64,000 nt of DNA, from NCBI GenBank assembly GCA_030247855.1, contig JAPDRN010000029.1:124001-188000 (forward strand), read 5' to 3'. Shown here one piece after another: positions 1 to 11,184 of the stretch. Source of the DNA: Knufia peltigerae. Its lineage: Eukaryota > Ascomycota > Eurotiomycetes > Chaetothyriales > Trichomeriaceae. Under the pieces are notes generated by a model. It was not told the DNA's origin, searched no databases, and saw nothing but the letters and a program-made list of their open reading frames with translations. The position numbers and the translations under genes are program-made. The first letter of the stretch is position 1; the number at the start of each line of letters is the position of its first letter.

Positions 1-1093
1 CAGATCATCCCTCGAATGCTTATCGACACCAATGCACGCGATTCGGCCACAACGCTGTTTGGACACAAGCTTGCCGCGCCAATTGGGTTTGCTCCTATCG
101 GCATCAACCGAATCTACCATCCCACAGGCGAGATCAGCGTGGCACATGTCGCGCGCGACCTTAATCTCCTCTACTGCCTTTCTTCGGCAGGGAGCTACAG
201 CATCGAAGATGTGGGAGAAGCCAACGGCCAAGGAATCCGTTTCTTCCAGCTCTATCAGAGCCCTGACGATGAGCAAGCCCTCTCGATGCTCCGAAGAGCA
301 CACGCCAGTGGTTTCCAAGCACTCATGCTTACCACCGACACATGGCAATTGGCGTGGCGGCATAACGATGTTGACATGGGCAATTATGCATTCTACCACG
401 AGCATGGCGTTGGGGACATTGGGTTGAATGACTCGGTTTTTCTACAGCGCCTCAAAGAGGCAGGCATTGATCCGGACAAGGAACCCAAGAAAGCTGGTGC
501 CAAGTGGATGGATGAGAATATCTGGCATGGGCACTCTCATACGTGGGCCAAGATGCCCTGGCTCATGAAGCACTGGCGGAGTATTTCGGGAGGGAAACCA
601 TTCTGCCTCAAAGGCATACAGAGCGTCGCCGATGCCAAGAAGGCCGTCGAGCTAGGGGTCGACGGTATTGTCGTAAGTAACCACGCTGGAAGACAGGTCG
701 ACGGAGCCATTGCTAGTCTTGACGCGTTGGAGAAGATCGTCGACGCTGTAGGAGACAAGATCGTTGTCATGTACGACTCGGGGGTCCGCACTGCTGCGGA
801 TGTTTTCAAGGCACTGGCACTTGGTGCAAAGTTCGTTTTCATCGGCAGGCTCTGGGTAAGTATGATCCATGTCGTCGTCGCTTTCAAGAAGATAAGCGCT
901 GATACCCATTTAGGTTTGGGGTCTCGGAATTGCAGGAGAGACTGGTGTCGACCACGTTATCCGCGCGCTCCTGGCCGAGTTCGACATACTACAGGAATGT
1001 TCTGGTTATCCCAAGGTCGACGACATCAACCGGGACGCCCTAGACAGCCTGCCCCGGGTCGCCATCATGCCGTCCTCGCCGACCATAACATGA
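1..1093 (+). CDS. FMN-dependent alpha-hydroxyacid oxidase (lactate 2-monooxygenase-like), 5' partial
   Basis: The gene is open from the first base, so its 5' end lies outside the window. Exons are <1-855 and 914-1093; the intron (GTAAGT...TTTAG) joins GRLW to VWGLGIAGETG and the stop is TGA 1091-1093. The product belongs to the FMN-dependent alpha-hydroxyacid dehydrogenase family, which oxidises 2-hydroxyacids such as lactate. Visible signatures are APIGFAPIG, the FFQLYQS segment, the flavin/substrate lysine in CLKGIQ, the catalytic His/Arg stretch SNHAGRQVDG, and the C-terminal phosphate-binding YDSGVRTA...FIGR. The GHKLAAPIGF and HPTGE sequences resemble lactate 2-monooxygenase-type fungal members more than cytochrome b2, and no b5 domain is seen in the part present. 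Substrate is unknown. Family call is firm; subfamily is likely. Confidence 0.9.
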
Positions 1094-2516
1094 TCTGGAT
1101 TCTGTTAAACGGTGTCGGTTTATTTTATGCGTCTTACCTGCGAAGACAGAACCTCCGTTCGCCCACACTCATCCGACTTGTTGACAAACTTGTTTTTTCT
1201 GCCCTGTGGATATTGGACCCCGGGGTAATAACGACGATACAGGCCTTCAACAGGGCTGTATTGGCAAGCATTGATCGGAGCGCAATGCAATTCACAACAA
1301 GAGCAATTGCCTCTATATATTTGCGCATTGCGCGCATCCTGATATAAAAGATAGATGGTTCAATTCATCATACCATGCATGCATCTTGTATTTTGCACGC
1401 CGTTTGACAGGTTTGGATCACAGCCGGAGACGGACGCGTAAGTCATCTTGTTCCTCGAGGCCCTGTATACGTATTGCGGAACAAGCGGAACCCAATTCGC
1501 GTTGGTGAGCAGGTTGGTGGGAAAGAATAGACAGGAAGGGTAGCTATAGCTACCGATACAGGTTCGGTCCGTGAGTTGTAGACTGATTCTGTGTGCGCCC
1601 TCCATAGCAAAGTCTCTCACATCCAGATCGTCCATATTTGGGGTTGGTGTAAAACAGTTCGGGCCAGAAATCTTTCCCATTTTGTGATCTCTTATCAATC
1701 AAGCACACGTTCGGCTTGCCATTGCAGTCTCTTATGGTGGCTTATTCCCTTTGACATGCTATCCTCCGAGCTTCCATGTTTGCAGAAGCTTTTTCTCGCG
1801 CTTGCATAGGTCGGAGAATAGATTCAATGGTCGATTGGGTGCTTTTTCAACGAGGTCAACAGCGTTTCGCGCAAGTGAACGTCTGTCGCGTGAACAGCGA
1901 CTTGTTCTCAGAGTTCCAGTGAGCTAAAGGTGGTAGGAGAGGAAAACCTAAGATAGAACACATCAGAATAGAGGGCAGCAAGACCGGTATCAGATACGAT
2001 CTGGCCATTATTCCACACCTGTAGCCTGGACACTATCTCAGAATGCCCGGAGGCTTAGGAGCGTTCTGGCCTTTCCGCAGCCAATATCGCATCCACAGTT
2101 TTGTAGACTTGCTTCGAGTCCAGGTTCGAATTGGACACCCGGATGTATGGGCTTCAAACACTGTCCTCTTTCCGGGGTGTCAACAAGTCACAACCAACGT
2201 GTCTCTGCGCTTTATCTGCTTTTTCGGCAAAGTTGCCAATCTAGTGCTTTGTTCTCTCTCTGCTCTTGTGAGCTGTCCCGGTGAATGCACAGCCCAATCC
2301 ACGTTTTCAGATACATCCACATGAACTGTTACACGTTTATGACTGCTTGATAGATATGATTAATTAAATCTAGTTTCAATACGAGATACTAGACCACTCG
2401 TGACCTATGAAATCATCTCACGCTGCTGGACAGGGAAAGTTCAGGCTGCCTTGCTAATGACATGGCACCAAGAAGATGCGGAAGAAATGAGCTGTATTGT
2501 GTGGCCATGGAAAGGA
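1094..2516. other. Gene-poor intergenic stretch
   Basis: No complete gene with introns could be assembled here. A possible orphan exon lies on the minus strand at 1360-1680 and a regulator relic starts at about 2517; both are listed separately. The rest shows only short random reading frames. Confidence 0.5.
1360..1680 (-). other. Possible orphan terminal exon of a small Cys-containing protein
   Basis: The minus-strand frame ends at 1360. It encodes about 100 residues with a protein-like composition and four spaced cysteines (contexts GPNCFTP, DRTCIGS, YPSCLFF, SGCDPN) plus a fifth near the end. Stops lie just upstream, and AG dinucleotides around 1670-1690 could act as a splice acceptor. 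I found no upstream exon with a start codon or signal peptide. It could be the last exon of a small secreted protein, a decayed gene, or chance. I do not recognise the family. Confidence 0.25.
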
Positions 2517-2790
2517 TAGGCAACACGCATTGCATCTGGACTGTGTGCTTACGGGAAGCTGACCCCTCTGGTATCTCTGCCTATGCCAGCCTGGGACCGT
2601 CGGCGATATCGACGCATGTGGTGGAAACTCTTTCATGCCGAGACATTCGTTAACTTGCACTGTGGCAGACCATGTTCAATCCGACTGGAAGATTTTGACT
2701 CGTTGGATTTGGTTCCGGATGACTATCTCGATCCGGATAACAACGTGCATACCATCATTCGCATATATGTCGACAATTTCACAGATATGT
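2517..2790 (+). pseudogene. Relic of a Zn2Cys6 regulator (fungal_trans middle homology region)
   Basis: One frame carries RIASGL, then WDRRRYRRMWWKLF, then NLHCGRPCSIRLEDFDSLDL. This is the typical order of the fungal-specific transcription factor domain (helix, RRxxWWxLF, GRPxxIxxxDxD). A TAG at 2517 closes the frame upstream. No zinc cluster and no downstream part of the domain could be joined to it. It is therefore best read as a fragment of a lost regulator. It lies next to the permease gene in the amino-compound group. Confidence 0.5.
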
Positions 2791-2829
2791 TTTTACTACC
2801 TGAGCACCCCATACCGGCCTCTCTCCAAG

Positions 2830-4647
2830 TCATGAAGAGACATAAAAGTCGCTCTTTCTGTCCTGGCCCTCGTCCTTCGAATCAACTCCGTCGGCATTGT
2901 TTGCGTCAATGATATAAACACCAGTGTGAAGCGCTTCGTTCCGTCTTTGGTTGAGCAAGTCAAAATCTATATGTGGACCGGTAAAGACTCCTCGCTTGGT
3001 AGTGAACCACAGAATCACCACAAAGCTAACCAAACCCACTGTCACCACCGACACGTAGCTCATGTTCTGTGGCGTCACGGGCATGGTCGTAGGGAAACAG
3101 TATAGGACGTTCAAAAAGCACACCCAAGCAACGGCCAGAGCGTTGACAAACGGCCCAAGTCTTCCGAGATTGAAGTATCGCTCAGGCAAAACCTTGTCAC
3201 GACCTCTGTAGAGAAGGATGGCTTGTGGGATGATACAGGAGGTCTGCTGGAAGATGACTGCAGCACTGACCATGGCGGCAAACGCAGTCGATGAACCAAT
3301 GAAAATGACGCCGTAGATCTGTACGCGACATGAAGATTAGTTTAGTATTCCTACGGGAAGAATCAAGATGAGAACTGACCGAAATGCAGGTTCCAGAAAG
3401 TACCATAGCGTTGAGAGGCATCTTGAACCTGGGACTCACATGCGCCCATATGTGCGAATATGGAAAAGTGTTGTCTCGAGACACAGCCCAGAGAGTTCGT
3501 GAGCATGTTGTTGCTAATACTCAAGTCAACTTCTGGACAAGACGAAAACCAACAATGCTGCGGACTCACCATTAGCCACAAGATTTGCAAAGAAGCAGAA
3601 TGCAAAGATGGCCATGAGGACAGAGGCTGCCGCATAAGACCCGGTACCTTGGTAATAAATTTCGACCAAGGGCAATCCAGTGACGGTGTCAAGAACGGCT
3701 TTGATGTCGGTGATGGAGTACATGAGCGCCGCAGTGAAGGGAAAGGCAGTCAACAATCCCATCGCAAGAGGATACAAGATGACTCTGGGCACATTCTTAG
3801 ATGGATTGTCGATCTCCTCTGCCAAATGTGCACCGCAGTCAGACCCGAGATAGCTGTAAACAGCGTTCCCAATCGCAAGCATGAAGGCCCACCCATCACT
3901 AGACCAGCCGGTACTGTTGGTGTGGTCGGAAAAGATCCAGGACCCCGAGGCGTGGTTGTTGCGGGCGACGACGAACAATGTGATCATCGTAGACGTGAGG
4001 GTCACCACGGCCAACACAAATATCATCTTGTTGAAGAGTGGTAAGAAACCCGATCCGAACACGTTGATGGCGACTGCCAGCCAAGTGAGTCCAACATATA
4101 TCAGGTATTGTTGCCAATGCTGTGGAGTATAGTTGGGATACCAAACAGTCACGATTGCCAGAATCATCGACGCTACAAAGTTGGCGACCGAAGCAGCTCC
4201 AAGCCACCAGCCCATGATACTGATCCATCCGTTGCTATAGATATCAGGTGTTAGAGAAGGGACATCTTGGATGGGTGCGAGGCTGTAAGCTTACAGGAAC
4301 GATGCAAATGGCTTGTACTTGTCGCTGGCCACCATGAAGGACCAGTAGTATTGCGCGCCAGCAACAGGATATGCCGAAGCCAGCTCTGCCATTCCCGCGG
4401 CGACCACCATGGTCATGCAGCCGGCTACGGGTAGCGACCACAATGTTCCAGCAGAGGAGGCTTCCGTCAAACTTATTCCGATTGATGACCCAGCTCCAAG
4501 CCAGGTGCAAGTCAGGGTGAAGGAAAGGGCACCAAGAGACCACAGAGAGAACTGTCGTGGCATGGCCCTCTTGTACCCCGCTGCCTCAAGCTCGAGGTCA
4601 TCCATACGGGCGACGGGAACGTCGGCGTTTGTGATCTCGTGATCCAT
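2830..4647 (-). CDS. Amino-acid/GABA permease of the APC superfamily
   Basis: Exons on the minus strand are 4647-4295, 4234-3570, 3513-3380 and 3318-2830. All junctions keep frame and give 546 residues, the usual size for fungal amino-acid/choline/GABA permeases with 12 membrane spans. The N-terminus has a soluble acidic stretch followed by AAGYKRAMPRQFSLWS and the first-span segment GAGSSIGISL. Family-typical pieces include YPVAGAQYYW, the NGWISIMGWW junction and HLAEEIDNPSKNVPR. It should import amino acids or related amines across the plasma membrane. The gene is followed by a Zn2Cys6 regulator and a D-amino-acid oxidase on the same strand, suggesting uptake of their substrate. The exact substrate cannot be read from sequence. 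Confidence 0.9.
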
Positions 4648-5303
4648 GATAGGTGGTAGTAGAATCGTGATAGGTCCCAGTACAAGGGGCTTTTGTTGTT
4701 ATGGATTGCTGTATTGTGTCGACCTTTGTTGTTTGTGAACAAACTTTCCGTCGCACGACGTGGATCGAGGTTGGGAACCAAGATATATATCGCGCGAGGT
4801 CAGTACCTCGGCGAAGCGACGTTCATGAGGTTGGCGTGCCGGGTGACTGCAATACTAAACTGGGTAATATTTTCTGGCACTGGAGATGTACATGGCTGAA
4901 AGATATCGACAGCATCCATAACGGGGAATGCATCAGCTCTTAGGTTCATCAGTGTGATAAGTCGGAGGCAGCCTCACAAGCCGTATGATAAGACTAGTGG
5001 TGTTGCATGATAAATAATCATCGCAAGTACCACAGGAGAGAACGCTCGAGGAAGAAGGTCAAAAGAATGGGGAAAATTGCCCACATAGGAAGGCGAGGCA
5101 GAGTCCAAAGTGCTCTTAGACCGTTGGCTAGGCACGAATCCACAAAACCCAAAGACAGCCAATTGTCACTTGGAACACCAGACTCGGTTTCTTGAAAGGG
5201 TAATATTTGAAATCCCCCGCGAAAGACCCACGCTTTCTACCTGCGTGGCGCACTGGAGAAGCCCAAGCCGGAGGCAACGTCGACCCAATTCCGGTCTACC
5301 AGT
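4648..5303. other. Intergenic: permease promoter side and regulator 3' flank
   Basis: This stretch lies between the start of the permease and the stop of the regulator, both on the minus strand. It should hold the permease promoter. No convincing coding exon, RNA gene or repeat is seen. Confidence 0.5.
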
Positions 5304-7547
5304 CTAGCCTAAGAGGACCTGCAGAGGCATCTCACTACTTTCGTCTCTTCCGCCGTAACCATTGCTGAGACCGACTTTGAGCCCCCACCAATACGATTCT
5401 CTCGTTGATGAATCCCAGTCTTCCCAGATGTCTTCCAAAAGGAATCTGGTAGACTCAAACATGTAGAATCTGGCGGCAGCACTCCAATGTTTGCAGTATT
5501 CTCGTATGAATGCACGATCTTGCTCGTGGCTGACCTCTGACCCAGCCAAAAATACAGGAAGGAGGACTTGTTTCTGAATGAACGATCTCCGAGAGATGCA
5601 TCGAACATGATCAAGAGTGACACGGGTCAAGTGATTGATCACTCGAAGGGCCTTCGAGTCTTGGGGTCGGTCGAATACCCGATAGGTGTAGAGAAGGATG
5701 GCATGTCTCCAGGCTTCGATACAATGAAATCGATCCCGCTTTGCATCGAGATCATCTTCTGCGAGCCCGACATCTGTCAGAGTAGCATCTTCCCTGTTGA
5801 CAAAATCTTTGACCTCGGTGATGACATGGCTCACGGGCGTCCTGTCAAATATTGTCCATTGCATCTGTTGAGTCTTTTCATAGATCGATGCCAGTTTGGC
5901 AAGTTTGGCCATGGCGACCACGAGTTCGATCGGGCACCCATTCAGTGCAAAGAATGACCAGTCTGGACTGTCACCATGTTCCACCAACATATCGAGGTAT
6001 GACAGTGGAAGACGCAAGTCTTCTCGAGATATAAAGGCGAGGGTGACGTCCCACCTGTGATGAATGTTAGTGGTCTTGAACATCGCCACTTGAACGTATC
6101 TGACGAGAAGCCTATTACCAAACCAGGAATGCAATTTGCGCCCGTATGCGAGCGCTTTTCTGGCTGATCTTCAGCGCGTTGGCAGCCTCGAGGAGTCTTC
6201 GAGCCCCATCCAGGTGAATGCCCCATGTGCCGAGGGCAGATTGGGTGAGCTTTCAGGGTCAGCACGGAGAAGAAAACTTCATAGGAGTGTTCCTTACGTC
6301 AAGACTTATGATCAAGAGAAGTCCGTCTAGAAGGGTGAATGGGTCCGACTGGCAAAGAGCTTGGGCAAACAGACGGAGAGCCGTTGAACGGTGATCATAT
6401 ACTTGGAGGGTCAGGTCTGCTCGATTGGTTTGTTTCGCAAGATGTTGTGAAGCCATTGCCACTATGGCGTGTAGAAGGAAGTCGGACTCTCCTGCACGAA
6501 TTTTGCGGACACGGAATGGATTGATCGGGCAGTCCATGGTCAGAGGGAACATGGAGAATTCTTCATTGTCTGCGGATTGTCAATTGCGAATCGTAAGCGC
6601 AATTCCGCTTCGAAAGACTTACACATTTCGAGTATTGGTCCATATTTATGCGCAGTATCTTGGTGGAGAACTCCAACTGTAAGATGATATCGTTCGCCAG
6701 TGATATCTTGGTCATCTTCGTCTATTACCGAGGACGTGGAATGACCGAGTGGGCGTGGGCTAAAGCTTGTTGCAAGGGGGCCTCCTAGGAAGGATTCGGA
6801 GTTTCCCAACATTGAGGGGTGGAATGTATCGACAGCATTTGTGATTGAGGACAGCATGGCAGGTAATGGAGACATGGCATTCGGCGAAGGTGGCGAATCC
6901 GACCAAGAACTGTCGCTTGTTGTACCATAGAACACATCCGGTCCTGACAACCAATGGGGGTTAGCAACAGATAGGCCATGAGAGACATCGGTCATACCAC
7001 TTCCAAAGGATTGACCCATGCAGTCTGAAAGGTTCAATTCATCGCCTGCTTCTACCGAAAAAGATAAATTAGATGCTGTTGTTGGGGTCGCGAGCCATGC
7101 CGATGGATGTATCTCTGGCAGTTCGTTTTGGCCGATCAAGTCAAGTTCCTCACACTCGCTCGCAATCGGGAGTGAGTTCGATTCTGAAAGAGGCTCTTTT
7201 GGTTTCCGTTTTCTCTTCATTCGGCCTTTGACGAATTTGAAGCCACGATTGTTCCTCTTTGTAGGTTCATTTTGGCGAACCGTTGAATTTGAGCTTAAAA
7301 TACCAAACCCGGTGCTCAAAACTGGATCCGATGCAGACGGGGGAATTTCGACATCTTTCCAGACCAGGTTCGTAGCAAAACCACCACACCTCTGGCGATT
7401 AGAAAGGCAGGGTCCACACCGTGGACGCTGGCGGTCGCATGGTCTCCTCTGAGCCGAACATGTATGACAATCATGTTTTGCGAATCCAAGAGAATTCGTT
7501 CTTCGGCCCTCGCTGTTGACGGTAATTCTCGTGGTTGAAGGCGCCAT
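5304..7547 (-). CDS. Zn2Cys6 transcription factor with Fungal_trans_2-type domain
   Basis: Exons are 7547-6623, 6569-6298, 6249-6119 and 6054-5304, giving 692 residues. The ATG at 7547 was preferred because the zinc cluster then starts at Cys27 (Cys27, 30, 37, 44, 47, 54: C-x2-C-x6-C-x6-C-x2-C-x6-C). An upstream in-frame extension to 7715 is possible but lacks family features. Behind the cluster come a basic KGRMKRKRK segment, a Ser-rich linker and an alpha-helical regulatory region including NPFRVRKI, the LLIISLD/LTQSALGTWGIHLDGARRLLEA segment and a conserved tail. It is a nuclear DNA-binding regulator. Its position between a permease and a D-amino-acid oxidase makes it a candidate local regulator of the amino-compound group; this is inference. 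Confidence 0.87.
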
Positions 7548-8033
7548 GCATGTAGATGAGGGGTTATGTTGTCCTTTTAGCAAGACGGACGCTGCTGGAG
7601 TGAACCATTCCTTGGTTTGTGATAGTGGAAGAAGTGATGAATCCAGATGCTGATAATTTGAGGTGTAGTGGGATTGATTAGCGGGCACAAGGGCTCGTGA
7701 GGGGAGTCTACCCAAGGCTCACTAGGCTGTGCTAGTAGCGAGGTCACCCCCGCCCCAGGCCTTATCAGTTGGCCGGCCCGGGGATCGGGGTGGGCTTGCT
7801 ACCCAGGAGTGCATCATCCCCATGATACTAAATTATAGGCGTCCTCAACTAACCTTCTACTGAATATGGGGAAAAGGCTAAGGGTTATTACGCTCGTTTA
7901 CGGTCTGGCCACAAGCTCTCCGTTTCTGCTGTTGACACGACTGTGTCGCCTTGAGCCAAGCTGTATAGCAGCAGACGTCTATCACTTATTGTCTCAAGTC
8001 GAGACATGATCACTCGATTTCGCCTAGCCAGCA
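7548..8033. other. Intergenic between regulator and D-amino-acid oxidase
   Basis: This is probably the promoter of the regulator, with a GC-rich run around 7745-7800. No gene or RNA is recognised. Confidence 0.5.
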
Positions 8034-9397
8034 CTATAACCGTGGTCGAGGCTGCAATGCCTCTTCAACCAGCTTGACCGCCGCCTCGGCACATCCGTAG
8101 GACGATTGGTACTAGATGATCAGTCAGTGTTTTCATTTCGGTATGTGAAAAGAACAAATAACTTACGCCTGCACCTCCTGCGCCGTAGTTATGCACCACC
8201 CAAGTACCATCAATCTTTTCCTTCTCGATCCTCGTGCCTCCCTCTCTTACAGGTCTTAATCCCACTCCATGCCTCACAATATCGAGGTGCTCAATGCCTT
8301 TTCCTCCAGTCAAGGCAGGATTCAATTCGACCGCTCGCTTCATGATTCGCACAGCAAGATTTGGGTCGACTTGAGAATCCCAGTTGCCCTTTTGATAGCA
8401 TCCACCAAGTATGGTTCCTCCCCCTGCTGCACGAGTCATCATGTACCCAGCTTCATCCTCTCCATCGTCTGTGCCGGAAATATCGATCATTTTCCCGGCG
8501 TCATTGCGTACGACGACGATCTGTCCCCGAGCGGGCACCACGGATTTATCCTCGACGCCCCCTAACTTGCACGCCATCAGGCCAGTACAGTTGATCACGA
8601 GGTCAACTTTCTTCGATGGGTGAACTCCTTGCGAAGCTGCATGTGAAATGTGTTTGAAGACTGCTCGTTTGAAGATCACTCCGTTCTTGAGGCATTGCGA
8701 GACCAGCCAGGGCAAGTATATCGCTGTGTTGATGCACACCGATGTGAACACCGTCCCACTGTCGACTCCGGGAGGAAGGGCTTTTCTCGGGAGTACTCGG
8801 AACTATAGTGTGGGAGAGAGGCTTGAGTACGAATTTTCATCTCATGGGAGCTCTAGGGCTAGCACATACATTGGGGACCACGTCCTTGAACCACGGATTA
8901 GGAGAAAGCAGTTCTGCAAACCAGGTGGCAGTTGCTGTGCCTAAATCTTTGCTGCGGCTGTAGATCTCGCATTCTGCAGGGAAATCTTAGCTCCGAGCAT
9001 CCTTAATCAACAGCAAGAGTTCCATACCTTGGAAATGCACCCCAGCATCAGGGTGGTTCTGTGCCAGATCCTCCAGTGGCCCCCAAGTTGCCCTATCCCA
9101 TTCTGCAGCGTCGGTACCGCGAATCGAAACTCTACCGACAGGTTAGGGACACACCGGAATCCATATCGGTGACCACTTACGGCATGTAATTCGCTCCAGC
9201 CCAGGGTGAAGCATATTCGATATCGTAGTCGCCTGGCATGTGCTTCGCAGCTACCACAATGTTATAGCCAGGCTTTCTCGACAGAAGAAGCGCCGTAGTC
9301 AATCCAGCCACTCCGGCACTACAGCAAACAAGTTAGATGTAGTTAAACCAGTGTCATCAACGACCTACCCAACCACAACCACATTCTTTTGCGCCAT
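8034..9397 (-). CDS. D-amino-acid oxidase (FAD)
   Basis: Six exons on the minus strand (9397-9369, 9318-9181, 9131-9028, 8973-8870, 8802-8167, 8111-8034) join in frame to 362 residues, the normal length for this family. The N-terminal FAD-binding motif VVVVGAGVAGL is split by the first intron. Other hallmarks are SPWAGANY, DLVINCTGLMA, the IVRHGVGLRPVR segment with the substrate-binding arginine, and HNYGAGGAGYQSSYG near the end. The enzyme oxidatively deaminates D-amino acids to keto acids, ammonia and hydrogen peroxide, normally in peroxisomes. The terminal tripeptide PRL is a weak PTS1-like signal. It is divergently arranged with the amine transaminase at 10168 across 770 bp. An alternative is D-aspartate oxidase, which shares the fold. 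Confidence 0.92.
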
Positions 9398-10167
9398 CCT
9401 GTGTCTGCGTCCTTACTAGAGCCCAGCACTTTCGAACAGTTAGATCTAGAGGCAGCAGTAGTGATGTCTTGATCAGGCTGTCGTCGATAACGAAGTCTTT
9501 ATATCCAAGTCGCCGATCTCCGAGCAACGATGATTGAGACTTGGCGAATGAAAGTTTTTGTTTACCGTCGGAAAGCTGAGAGAAATGCCAACCAGCTCAC
9601 CCTCAGACGACAAATAGGTAATCTATTTAGTTGAAAGAGTTGTCAAGTGGTATGACTTTCCCCAAAGCCTGAGACATGGCTGGCTGGTCTCCCTCCGTCA
9701 AACGCTCACCAAGTCTGGCCTGTCTTCGCGATGGGCCATACTAGTGTTTCCCACGGGTTGGGAATTTGAGCAATAAAAAATACCCTTTTAGGAAGGTGAG
9801 TTACAGCACCGCTTGCAGTGCTGATTTGTTGTCAACGACATTTGGACTCATACAGCTCGTTCTGCCTCCTTAACATTGCCTAAACAAGCAACTGGGGGAA
9901 CCTTCTTCTGTTTCATCGAGAGTGCAGATCTCATAGCCAGTCAGTGTACGAAGTGCAAGGTACTCATTGTTTTAACCAGTGTCCAAAATGCATTTAAATC
10001 CCTACGATTTCTCGACACGTTGGAAGGCATTCCTCAAACTCTCAACCCTCGAGACAGCCACTAGCTAGATACCAGAGTACACTTCAGATCTGAACTTTAT
10101 CCTCTGTCCAACACCGTACATATATCCTGAGCCCACTTAACAGGTTGAAAGCCTACTCGAATTCAAC
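9398..10167. promoter_or_regulatory. Divergent promoter region between D-amino-acid oxidase and amine transaminase
   Basis: The two start codons face away from each other across this 770 bp interval, so both promoters must lie here. An AT-rich CATATATCC at about 10124 is a possible TATA-type element for the transaminase. No coding sequence is recognised. Shared control is inferred from geometry only. Confidence 0.5.
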
Positions 10168-11184
10168 ATGGCCACAATGGAGAAGGTTTTCGCGTCATAC
10201 AACGAACGCAAAGCAACCCTTGAATCAACCTTCAAAACCAACCGCTTCTCACGAGGCATTGCCTGGGTCGAAGGAGAGCTGGTTCCTCTCTCCGAAGCCC
10301 GTATCCCTCTCATCGACCAAGGCTTCATGCACAGCGACCTGACTTACGACGTTCCATCGGTCTGGGATGGCCGATTCTTCCGTTTGGAAGACCATCTTAC
10401 CCGCCTCGAGGCGAGCTGCAACAAGATGCGTCTTCGGTTCCCCATTCCACGAGATGAGATCCGCCGGATTCTCGTACAGATGGTCGCCAAGTCCGGGATC
10501 CGCGACGCATTCGTCGAACTCATCGTAACGCGCGGTCTCAAAGCCGTTCGAGAGGCTAAGGCGGGCGAAGTCCTACAGAACAACCTATACCTTTTCATTC
10601 AGCCCTACGTGTGGGTCATGGAGCCCGAGATGCAGCTCACAGGCGGGAGCGCGATCGTGGCCCGTACGGTGCGCCGAGTCCCGCCCGGCGCAATCGATCC
10701 GACCATCAAGAATTTGCAATGGGGCGACCTCGTGCGTGGGATGTTTGAGGCACGCGACCGTGGTGCGGATTATCCATTCCTGACGGACGGAGATAGTAAT
10801 CTCACCGAAGGATCGGGGTTCAATGTCCTCTTCGTCAAGAATGGGGTGATCTATACGCCGGACCGGGGATGTCTGGAAGGAGTGACACGGAAGAGTGTGA
10901 TTGACGCGGCAAGAATGCTTGGGATCGAAGTCCGTGTTGAGGTTGTTCCTGTCTCTTTGGCATACGAGGCAGACGAAGTGTTCATGTCGACTACGGCTGG
11001 AGGGGTTATGCCCATCACGATGCTTGATGGGGCAGCTATCAAGGGAGGCGGACTGGGTTCTGTAACTAAGAAGGTATGGGATAAGTATTGGGCCATGCAT
11101 TATGATGACACGTATAGTTTCAGGATTGATTATGTCAAAGGAGCGCAGGCCGAGGCTTTGAATGGGTTCGCGAATGGGCATTGA
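10168..11184 (+). CDS. (R)-selective amine transaminase-like, fold type IV PLP enzyme
   Basis: This is a single exon of 338 residues. The sequence closely follows the fungal (R)-amine:pyruvate transaminases of the Aspergillus terreus type. Expected positions are present: SRGIAWVEG, DQGFMHSDLTYDV (His55, Tyr60), FVELIVTRG (Glu117), Arg128 in the mobile loop, PTIKNLQWGDL with the PLP lysine Lys181, LTEGSGFN with Glu214, and the phosphate-binding TTAGG near 275. These enzymes move an amino group from an (R)-amine or D-alanine to a keto acid such as pyruvate and act in the cytosol. The start is the ATG giving the family's MATMEKVF-type N-terminus. Ordinary branched-chain aminotransferases and D-alanine transaminases differ in the Tyr60/Glu117/Arg128 signature. 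The native substrate is unknown. Confidence 0.92.
   Translation: MATMEKVFASYNERKATLESTFKTNRFSRGIAWVEGELVPLSEARIPLIDQGFMHSDLTYDVPSVWDGRFFRLEDHLTRLEASCNKMRLRFPIPRDEIRRILVQMVAKSGIRDAFVELIVTRGLKAVREAKAGEVLQNNLYLFIQPYVWVMEPEMQLTGGSAIVARTVRRVPPGAIDPTIKNLQWGDLVRGMFEARDRGADYPFLTDGDSNLTEGSGFNVLFVKNGVIYTPDRGCLEGVTRKSVIDAARMLGIEVRVEVVPVSLAYEADEVFMSTTAGGVMPITMLDGAAIKGGGLGSVTKKVWDKYWAMHYDDTYSFRIDYVKGAQAEALNGFANGH

Noticed and set aside
2107..2142. Sequence resembling a tRNA T-arm (GGTTCGAA context)
   Set aside because: The T-stem does not pair properly and no matching acceptor, D or anticodon arms were found around it.
3460..4044. 194-codon plus-strand frame inside the permease
   Set aside because: It is antisense to conserved membrane segments and has a low-complexity composition typical of a shadow frame.
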